Source of the DNA: Clavelina lepadiformis
Lineage: Eukaryota > Chordata > Ascidiacea > Aplousobranchia > Clavelinidae
Assembly (NCBI RefSeq): GCF_947623445.1
Contig: NC_135241.1
Coordinates: forward strand, 2,606,501-2,670,500
Length of the DNA: 64,000 nt
Reading direction: 5' to 3'
Below are positions 11,661 to 22,700 of the stretch, piece after piece. Positions within the stretch are counted from its first letter, which is position 1. Every line of letters begins with the position of its first letter. The position numbers were made by a program, and so were the translations under genes. Under the pieces are notes generated by a model. It did no database searches. It saw nothing but the letters and a program-made list of their open reading frames with translations, and was not told the DNA's origin.

Positions 11661-14600
11661 TTGCGTAGCAGTAAGAAATAGTGATTGGGCATTTTTTCAG
11701 ACCCAACGCTTACGACTAAATCAAGTTATTTAACAAATCGACTCCGTATTTACCTTATCTTGTAAGTTATTGATTGCTTAATATATTACACTTCCACTTT
11801 ATTCTCAACGTTGACACCTGCCTTTTCAAATAAAATAAATTCGGACAAAGACTACCTGATCAATCAGTCAAGCCACCAACTAGCAAAATGACTGCTGTTA
11901 TATGGGAATGTAGTCGTTAATAACAGACTGAGCACGTTTAAAGTACTAGTAAACAGCAGCGCACCTGGTAGCCCAAACGGTCTGTAAACTCCCATTGAAT
12001 CTGTTGGCTCGTGCGTGCCTCTACACAATTTTCACAAACTTTGTCCGACCTATAGCGCGTATATAGGACATGTTATTGAAACTAAATGAAATTGACATTG
12101 CGACGTCACTCGAAGTTCTTAATAACAAACCACGACCTAACTATAAGCGATAAAAATAAACCAGTGCAAAATGTGTCCAACTCCTATGGCTTTATAGTTG
12201 TTCGACTAAATAGAGGACAAATGAAATACTTTCGCATGCGTTTAGTTTCCTATAAATGAAACGTTAACATTGTCTGTTGACGCTAAACCCATTCGTAATC
12301 TCTGCATATCATTAAAGCCTTCCACGGACTCTGCCGTCATTGCTCACAATGTAATATTGCCGGAAGGTACGCAAGAAGTTGTTATGAAGTTTATAATTTT
12401 TTTTAGTAACCGCTTTCATTTTAACAAGGATTTCATTCTTAGTACACATTGCAGCAACTCGGTTTGTAAATAAAAACTTTAATCTCCATGCATGATATCC
12501 TAAATTATCAAAACAATGTGAGGAAATGTCAAATTACTTTGTTAAAGGCAAACCTTGTTTCTCAACCGCAAGGTGACGCAAACAAGCATGACATAATGTT
12601 TGACGGTTTTGACAAGTGAAATGATGAAAGTTCGAAATTTTCTCGGTTGCTGTTTGGTCTGACAAATACAGATACACAAGCAACCGCAAGAAGAAACATG
12701 TAATAATGCGGCGATATTTCGAAGATGAGCAACAAGTGGCGAAAATTTTTAATTGCTTGGAATTCCCAGAAAATAGGAAAGCGTCGAGCCAGTTGGCGTG
12801 CAACTGCTCTCACGGTCAATCACGTAGCTTGATTGCTCTTACATAAAAACAGGAAACGCTTACCTTGCGGGTTCGATTGTCGCTAAGTTTAACTTGGATT
12901 TTGTCCAGGCGTGAATTAATACTCAAATGATTCGCCTATTTATATTTATATAACTCCTGACGCGGTACTATTCCCGCGTGTAGAATTACTGGGAGAACGA
13001 TAAGGGAGAAACGATTGGGGAGAAACGATTTGATAATTTTTAAGCCGCAATAAAATACTTTTGGTGGTATTATGAAAACTATTACGTCTCTTAACGTGAT
13101 AGATAATTAAAAATTTGACACATCTGCTTAATGTCAAAATAATAATAGAAATCTTCGAAGAGGACTTTTCTCTTTCGCTTCTGTCGTTGAAAAAAATTAC
13201 TCCAAAACAATTACTCCAAAAACAAAGTGAGATTTCAAAATATAGAAAACTGTTCATCACGTTGTTCACATACTCAGCTGTCAATTAAATCAAGTTTATA
13301 TTTTGGTTAGGAAATTCCCAGCGACATCTAAGCGAAATACTCTATAAATTAATCAAAGAAATAGCGATGAGAAAAAAATAATAATTTAAAACCTCATCCT
13401 CATCAATAGTGAGTGTCATTACCGTTAATCCAAGCTTCTTTTGTTGACGTGATTTTTTAGTGTCTGGCCTAACCAACAGAAGGGAGAGTTTTTAGCAAAA
13501 AAAACTCTTAAAAGATAAATGTTCAAAAATGGAAAACCGTAATTGATTGAAATATTTGATAAATTGATGCAAAAACATGAAAAAATTGACAGATGCTTAA
13601 AAGAGCAGATATTTTGGAAGTCACGGGCACTCACTCTGCCATTTATGTTACATTTGTCTGGTTTGAATGACTCATTTTAATCCAAATTTAAATTAACCGC
13701 TTTTATAATTGCTTAAATGCAGTCTATAGTATAAACCGCCATATTTCTCAGATCTGGTTATCAGCACAAAAAATCTGTTGCTTTTTGGAAAATATTTTGG
13801 AAACTCTAATTCCTAGTAGCCAGAAAGAAGATACGACTCATAGAACATAAAGAAAACATTCACAATCTGGAGGCAACAATAAACCAAACAATGTGCCAAG
13901 TCTAGAGCACAAACAATATCAAAACTGACCGACATTGCTGTATTTAACAAATTTCCAAAGAGAGGAAAATGATATTTCAAAACGTTTAGGCAGGTGTTGA
14001 ATGTAATATTTTAACCGGTGGATGATAAAGCAAATAGGTGATTAGCCAAAGATTAATTATCAAAGAACAAACAACACGGTTTGTACACCTGGTGCACTCC
14101 TCTGATACTATATCTATTCAAAAAGATCACATGCTGTATTGATCAGTCAAAAGTTTTGAGGCAAAGCAAAAGTTTTTCTCTGGAAAAACAAAGTAGCAGT
14201 AAACCTATACCTTTGTTTCTAATTTTAACGTTAAATAAATTATATATTGTAACATTTTCTTGGCAAAGAATAAGCAAACCGTAGCAAAAAATATTTGTTT
14301 CATATCAAATCCATTTTCCGTCAAAAAAATAACAAATGAAAATGTCATTTTAATGGGTTGTATGACGCAAAGAGATAAGATATTTGAGCCGAAGAACTCT
14401 GACATGTGACCGCGGAAAACATGTTTGCTTGTAAGTGAGGTTTCATAGAAGCTCATAACAGCAACTGAAACAATTAAAACAACAACTGCAGCAAATTAAA
14501 AATACAAGCTTGCAGGAATTCTAACTTGCGGCCAGCATTTGGGATTTTTCTTACGTTGATTTGTTCAAAGTGGCAATTTCAGTTCCATCTCGGATTACGT

Positions 14601-16255
14601 CGGTGCAATACCACAACAAAGTTACACAACAGCAAAACATCAGCGTAAGGAGCAACATTATGAAACACCATTAATCATTTTTGAGACGATTGATTTATTA
14701 ACTTTAAAAAAAGTCCCCACCCAAAAACCGCAAAAACTCACGTACATCTGTATGCTCTGCCAATAAGGCTGTCTTATTCCCTTGCCTATGGTAACACTCG
14801 GCTGGCAATTAGGTGTTTACCTTGTAAGTTTAATGAAACAATAGCCGAGGTGTAATCAGTAAAATCGTCTGCCCTTTATCATCGCTTGAACGTGCCACTG
14901 GGTGATTCTGTGCCTAGTATGCACAGGTGTCTGTACCCCAAATAAGTTTGTCAAGCTCGGGTCATGGAAAAGAAAAAAAATTAATTAAACTTCAGTGGCC
15001 ATGGGCCCTCTTTAACTCCATGTACGATTTTGAAGAACGAAATCAAGTGCGTAATATACAAACCACTAGAAATAAACTAATTAAAATATTTTGTCGAATT
15101 AATTAAAATAACTGATGATGATGCGCATAGTCATGATGAGCGATTGATTTCTGCTTATCTCGTTGCGTTGCGAGCACCTATGCAATTACGTGAACGTTTT
15201 ACTGATTTTGTTAATACGACGCCCAGTGTTCTATAGTGTTTGTTGAATTCCCCATAGGTAAGATAAATTCAGCCTAGTTCTTTCAATAGCGAACGATAAG
15301 CTTATACATTTTGAAGATTCCACAACGAATTGATAGAAAAATCACTCGTCTTAGAAGTAAGCTAAAACTGACAATTATTTGTTTGAAAACATCAGATAAA
15401 CTTAACCTTGGTTCAAATTGGTCGATTCTTTGCGGCGTTGCTCGCTTAGCCGCGTGTCAGCTCGCGGCACGACAGCACGTATGCAAGTCCAAATGACAGA
15501 CCACGTAATACTTAACCTGTAATGTATTTGCTGTAAGTTGTCCCATACCGACAGGTACGGACAAAAAACAACGGATTTCCAAGTAATGTAGACTTACTGG
15601 CGGTTTCGGCAAAAAAACAAACCCAATGCTGAAGTATGAGAAGGCAGAAATAAGCACAAACTAGATCGATGAACTCGTGTGTGTAATGTCAATCTGAATA
15701 TATGTCGTAATTCAAATTAAAATAGAATTTTGAATTATGCCGAAAAGCATTTAAAGCTTTGCCTGGTTTTATTTTTCGCTTTATCTGCAAAATGGTTTAA
15801 AATTTGGATTATTTTGTTGGAATTAAATCAGTACCACCAGATATAACGATGGTTTATTACTTCTTCGTTAACAGGTAAAAGATGTTTGATGTTAAACATA
15901 CAATCACGAAGAGCACAAAATACATTATTTTAGCACACGACACACTTGAGAATTTTCCCTAAACATTGCACAATATAATGCTGTAAAATTTTAAAAGAGA
16001 AAATTCAAAAATTTGACCTAAAAATCCGACAGTGTGAAGCGTTGACATAAAAAGCATAAAAACACATTTTACAAAAATAATAAACAAAAAACAAAACCGT
16101 AAAAACACGCAGAGAGAGCAGTGTAAGATCTATTTTATAAAAGCAAACTCCTAAAACTTTGAGGTTTCGGTTGATTATGATTATTTTAATAGGTAAACTG
16201 GGGGCAACGACAACTGTTCGCGCCACGACTAGAAACGATGTTGAACGGTCCAAGT

Positions 16256-16269
16256 GCTCCCTCTGGCGG
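16256..16269 (-). promoter_or_regulatory. CTCF-like core motif
   Basis: On the minus strand CCGCCAGAGGGAGC matches the vertebrate CTCF core at about 12 of 14 positions. It sits about 530 bp beyond the DNMT3 stop codon, between two regulatory neighbourhoods. A single motif match is weak evidence, and CTCF usage in this lineage is unknown to me. Confidence 0.15.
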
Positions 16270-16799
16270 GAATCATACTATCGACTTTTGGGCGGCAACA
16301 CCGACACAGAAAACACCTTCTACGAGACACCAGTAACTGCGTTGTAAAAAGCGTGACGAGAAGATTAGGGTATAGAATTATTTGATAGTGCAATGGTTTT
16401 CAAATCGTAATTTTGACAGTAGCAAGGTTTATAATGATTCGGGAAAACGAAGTAATATACAAAGGATACCAAGCCTAATGTGCCAGGTAACGCGTTATCT
16501 TAATTAATAGGCATCATAGGTAGTATACGGATATTACACATACGGTACAAGCCATGTTCGCATAAAGCACAACTGTTCATGACCATAATACGCAAAAATT
16601 AAATAAACAAAATGCAATTGGAATGCTCTACTAAATGCTAAATGCTCTACTATTCAAAGCAATTGAAATATTTGAGTTGATTGTATGATCTACATGAGAA
16701 TAGTGCAATGAGTTCAAAATTCACACGAATCAGCCATTTCGTGTCAGCAAAATACCTCGACTGGTAAAATACTACCAGAACGAAAATTTCCCAAAGCAA

Positions 16800-19700
16800 T
16801 CATTTGCTCTTAAAATACTCCTTTAGTGGGGCGAGAATCTGACGAACGACTGGAACCGACCACGACCGCCCCAACAGCGCCAGTCTTTCGCGTGGTCCTA
16901 GGTTGTTGACGTCAGTGTAGTGCTCGGGGACTCCGAATATTCTGGAATTAGAAGGTCGATAGCATAACGCAGTTTTAGTTTTAAGCCAATGTACAGTATA
17001 GTTAAGCTTTTTGAAACACGAACGGGACAGCCTCGAAAAGTGGAGACATTCCGTGTGCAAACAGGAGCTATGTAGACCTGTACAGATTACAGTAAAAACC
17101 TCGCTGATGGTCCTAGATCTCTAGTTCAGCATCTAGAATCTAGATCTATTCATACCTTGAAACAACTAAATACTTCCTTATCTATGTACAGACATAAGCA
17201 AATAACACATGTTCAACCAGCCTCTACCTTTCAACTTCGGTGGTCCATAACACGTCATCTTTGCCGAGATGCTGCACCGGGGCCAGTTTCGTGCTGCCTT
17301 GGTAGAGACAGGTTGACTTTGTCGTGATTGTGTTAAGTTTTTCGACCGTAGCCACCCTGTCTGGTTCTAGGCAGCTTTGAACGTTCAGTGGGGCCGAGGG
17401 CGGGGTGACCAGTTTTAGTCTGTAGAAATAATCACCACGGTTTTATGTTTAATTGCATCATGACTATGATGGTTCAGTCGGATAGATTTTGTTGTCATTT
17501 GAGCAAAACTATAAGCAAAAGGGGAGCACATTCATATCATATCATGTCATATCATAACATGTCACATTCATATCATAATACATTATTTAACTCGTAATAT
17601 TACCAAACCAGTTAAGCGTTATGCTATTAAGATCAGTTATCAAAGAAAATCTGATGAAATATATCGGTTGCACAAGCATCTCGCAAAATTACAAAATTCT
17701 ACTCACTGACGCAAACCCGGCAAATTTCCCCAGAATAATCTCGGCCGCGAGGCAGCGCTAACGAGGCGCGCATCGGCGACTACAGGGTCACATGACAGGA
17801 ATCTTGAAATGTCGTCTCTATTTTCCAGTTTCATGGAGACCACGTTCTCAAATAACCAAAAGAAGGGTCGAGATCGATTCTTAGCGTCACAAGAGCAGTC
17901 GGGGGTGGGGCGAGGGGGCCTGGCCGCTTGCAGGATGCGAAAAAAGTCGAAAAACAAACGACCGGTGCCTTCACAATCTGGACATGAAATCGCACAGATA
18001 AGACTGAAGTAAACGGAGCGCATTCATACGTATTGAAAATGGCTATAATTTGAATCAAAAACTCTGCTTATAGGAATATTTTTTTCGTTTTTTTGTATAA
18101 TATGTTCGTTCTGCGAACACGAGAAGGAACATAAAAGTAGCGGGACTGTGTATACCGGGCCGAATTACTGAGATTGAAGGCGGTATCTGTCAAACTATTG
18201 CACAAACAATCTGTGTCTAGTCGACACATTGCCAATTATCAGCTCTCTGTTCGTTATTTCTGGACTGCGGTTTACTGCTTGTCCACAGAACATATTGTCG
18301 TGTGTGATAAGCTGCAAACCAACCAACAGCAGAAAGGGGCGAGGTTTCTTATAAAACGAGAGCAAAGCACTATGGGAAAAATCTTGTACGTGGTCAAATA
18401 TGACGCAACCACGTTACGGAAACATATCGGCCACGTTCTTTGCCACAAAAGACTCGGCGTCTTAATGCGGTGCATGATTCAAGGTGCAGCTAGCTTTTGA
18501 CTTATTCCATAGTTGTGAAAAGAAGAGATGGTGAAACAACGTTTGCAAAATTACTTTGGCGGAGTTTAGATAGATAGAGTCAGTAAAAGTTAATAGATGG
18601 CACATCTTATAAATACCAATACATCTACCATCGCTTCTACACATCGAGTCCTGTTACATTCATGGCACACCTTATAAATAAACGAACGTCGAGTCGAAAG
18701 CCGCAATGAATCTCAATGAATCTGGATAACAAATTCCTTTACCGTACAATCCACGTCGCCGCGGGTTGGCGCCAGAGAGGTCATTGCAAGGACTTCCTCC
18801 CATGACGAGATCAAACGGTCCGTGACGAATGACGTCATCTACGGTGAATTTAGTGATGTCACCGACATGAACGACTCCAGGATGACGATTTCTGACCAGA
18901 CGTATCGCACTTTCGTCGATTTCACTCGCCACAAATTTTCCAACCTAAAATTGTCGAATTTGTCTTCAGTTTGGTGAGCTACTGTATGTATAAGTTTCCA
19001 GTTGTGTTAAATTCTAAAATAGACTTCTGCAAATTACATTTCTCCTCTAGTTTTCATTTGAGCATAAAATTAGCTTCAGCTTAAGAAAGAAGCTTCAGCC
19101 GTTCACCAACACCTCTTTAATTTTGCGAACAGCCTCTTTCATTAAACCACTGACAATTTTTGCTTGAAATGGCATTCTATTTAACAATATGTGGCCTATC
19201 TCTACCAACGCTTGTTATGTAGCAGTTAACAGAATGTAGTAGAAACAGTTGACAAGGTTCAACTAAGGCAATAAAACATCTGTGATGCAAGAAACCTACC
19301 AAGATTTTTAAACTGAAGCGTACCTCTAGCCCAAGCTGTTTAAGAGCGACCAATCCAGTTGCAATCCCGTCAAAGAGAGAGAGAACACGGATAGGTTGTT
19401 TTTCCTCTGGAGCAAGTGGTGGTGGAAGAGCAGGGAAGGGCTGTGTAGAATGTTGTACCAAGTCATAATGTCACAATAAATAATGGTTGAAAAATTTTAC
19501 CCAACAAAATGTTGTCAGGAATAATTACTATTATATTTCCATGAAATTAGACAGCCCACAGTTATGGATGCCTTGGCCTGTATAAGCCAGGTAATAGATC
19601 TGGATTAGAAAATTAAAATTCAGACTATATTTTAAGGTTATTGGGTTAGATTTTGGTCAAAAGGCAGACATTAAAAATAATTATAAGCCACAGGAGGACA

Positions 19701-22700
19701 ACAACAAACATAAACTACCACTCATAATTGAGACAATATAGTATACAGTATTTTAATCGGTACTTTTATTTCAATTCTTTGTTAAAACATTTAGCATTCA
19801 GGTATTAACCCTCAGCTTCTGTTCTATTGTATTGACAATGTGCTGCATGCTTATTTTATTTGTGAATTTTGAATCCTTATAGAGAACCGTTCACAATTTG
19901 CACAAATCAGCTAATAATTGGCTACACTGTAATTAATTCTTTGCATGCATGAGTCGAAGCACTTGGTCTTACATGTCTCGTTTCAGATTCCATGCAGGAA
20001 AATAATGTCTGCAACTTGTCTTGCCAATCTTCCCGCTTCCTGATCAGGTGCTTCCCCTCCTCTTCTCGCTCGTTGCCACAAAAATAACAAAACCATTTTG
20101 GAGTGGATTGGATTCGTTCATATTCCCCATTCCCGACCAGAAGTTCAATGCAATTGGTGCAAAAACATCTGTAAGAAAACATTTGAACTCAAACGTAAGT
20201 GAAAACCTGCTGAGAAATCAGCCTGAATCTGTGGAGACCAACTAAATGATGTGTTAAGATGTGCCCCAAATGGGGGTGGTCACACCCAATGTTCCCTCTA
20301 ATTTTTCACGAGTCTGAGCAAACACTCTAACTCCCTGAGCGGTCCCTTGGACCACTGTGAGCAACATTAGACGTGCGCGTGGTCATTATTATGCGTTTAT
20401 TCTATTTTCAATTCAGGGTGGATTTTTTTCTTGTGCGCAGCACAGATTTTCTGTGCGCGGAGACCGTGTCAGCAGTGCGCATTTGCGCACGCGCGCAGCT
20501 TAGAGGGAACATTGGTCACACCCCTATACTGGGGCCCTTTCCAACCCAACTGGGGCACGAATATGATAGATACCTTCCGCAACCACTTCTATCACAAACC
20601 GCAACATTTTCACCCTCGCAGCACACAGAGCAGTAAGCCTGGCACCCATCCTAAAAGAACAAAGTTAAATCTTTTGCAGTGTTGGATTTTAGTGGGTGTC
20701 TCGGTGCCATGGCAACCAAATTTTGAATTGGGCATCCAACATTGAGCAGAATGGGTCACTGGGAGCCCATTGCTTTTTTTAACGATTGGTCTTCACTACA
20801 CAATGAGGTTGTCCAGGTGACTGAGGTCTAGATCAGGGGTTCTTAAAGTATGGGTCGCGACCCAAACATGGGTCGCGGAGGGTCAGAAAATGGGTCGCGA
20901 CATAGTGATTCAAATCTGTCAAAATTCAATTTTCTTAGTGGATTATTGCATTTCATCATACGCATTTCATTTAGCTTCTTAGTGGATTATTGCATCATAA
21001 GTTTAGATTATTATTGCATCATACCTAGATTATTGCATCATACCTAGTTTCTAAGAGTTTCAATGGCAGCGCAGCTACACTAGGCGTAACTACTTAGCCA
21101 AGTAGCTGCTAAAAAGACTAGGTTAAGATTTGTTGATTACGAATGTATTTTGGAGCTGAATGGTTTAGTAAATAGGTCAGTGTAGTACCAGTAAGGCTTG
21201 ATAGTATGAAAGTTTAGCTTTTCATAGTACAAGAGTAGTACTAGACTAGAGCCTAAACTTCAAATTTATCTAGAACTGTCCTAATTCACTGAAAAGTAGC
21301 ACATTACTTTGCAGGTATTATTGTTAAAAATTAGCATTAAAGGATGAGTAAGTATTCCTACAAGCAAGAATTTTTAGACTTGGGATTCACTTGTATCAAT
21401 GATCATGGTGCTGCAAAGCCACAATGTGTGCTGTGTTATAAAGTGTTGTCAAACGAATCTCTGAAGAAGAACAAACTTAAGAGACATTTGGACACAAAGC
21501 ACCCGCAACATGCGGAAAAGAATCGTATTTATTTTCAGCACCGAGAAGCGGTACTGAAACGAAGCCGATTTTGCTCAGCAACGAATCCAGCGCTTTTAGC
21601 CTCCAAGCAAGCCACGCTGGCATCGTATGTAGTCTCGCTACGAATAGGTAGAAAGATGAAACCGCATACGATTGGAGAACAGCTTGTTAAGCCTGCAGCC
21701 ATTGACATGGCCAGACTCGTATGCGGCGACGACGTGGCCTCGAAATTGCAGTCCGTCTCACTATCGAACGACTCTGGAAGAAGAAACTGGAGCGTGATCG
21801 AACAGCAGCGTTTCCATCCATGAACGAGTATCTGGAGGAATGGAATCAGATTGCTATTAGCAGATTGGATATCATCAAACCCATTCTAATGGACCATTTG
21901 GAAAACCTGATCACGGAGTTCGATCGCTACATGCCAGACAGAAATGAGGCATCTCAGTGGTGGGTCACAAATCCGTTTTTGGCAAGGGTTGACAATTTAC
22001 CAGAGGATGTTGCAGGACTGCAGGAAGAGTTTATCGACCTGCATCATGACCAATTCCATCGACAACTTTTTTCCTCAGCGTCACTTGGAGAGTTCTGGAC
22101 TTCGGTTAAAAAGGAAAAGCCAATAATCGGTAACGAAGCAATGGCTTTTCTGCTCCCATTTGCGACCACTTATCTGTGTGAGCAAGGATTTTCCACACTG
22201 ACGGTTGTTAAAACCAAGGCTCGCAATCGCCTCGATCCTGGAGACGATTTGCGCATTGCGCTCAGTAAGATAGAGCCGTGCATTGAAAATATTATGAAAG
22301 AGAAATTTCAGTTTCATCAATCACACTGAATGAATGATCTGTTTCTAATAAATTGTTCTTTCATAGTACTGTGTATTATAACTGGTTGTCTGTGTCTTAT
22401 CTGAAAAATTAGCAGAGTGTTAACACAAAAAATACATTTTTTTATGTTTGAGGTTTGGGTCGTGAGGTGATCATGAAACTCAGATTTGGGTCGCGCTCAA
22501 AAAAGTTTAAGAACCGCTGGTCTAGATAATGCCATTTTTAGGGTGTGATCTGCGCCAGACTATATTATGCGCACAGCATGTAGAGAGGTATTTGCAGGAA
22601 ATGACTATGGCAATTGTGACCAGATCATTGGGGAGAAAAAGGGCAGAGCTTTCATGAAATTTTAGACCTAAAAAATGCACGGTTGATTGTGTCTGTTGGC

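Larger units (their letters stand above)
8535..16799. other. Long gene-free interval between Mnx 5' end and DNMT3 3' end
   Basis: About 8.3 kb upstream of Mnx (minus strand) and downstream of DNMT3 (minus strand). I inspected the frames at 8890-9135, 10165-10380, 12534-12819, 12946-13284, 14205-14456 and 16005-16253. None shows a recognisable domain, codon bias or phase-matched splice partners. Most of the interval is AT-rich unique sequence. Short imperfect tandem copies of GGGAGAAACGATT lie near 12990-13030. A developmental regulator next to a gene desert of this size suggests Mnx cis-regulation, which is inference. Confidence 0.5.

Noticed and set aside
12534..12819. Two overlapping minus-strand frames of 85-89 codons
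   Set aside because: Overlapping frames in different phases without domain similarity or splice context look like chance.
16159..16347. 62-codon plus-strand frame near the DNMT3 3' end
   Set aside because: No domain and no splice partners; the notable base pattern there is the CTCF-like motif on the other strand.
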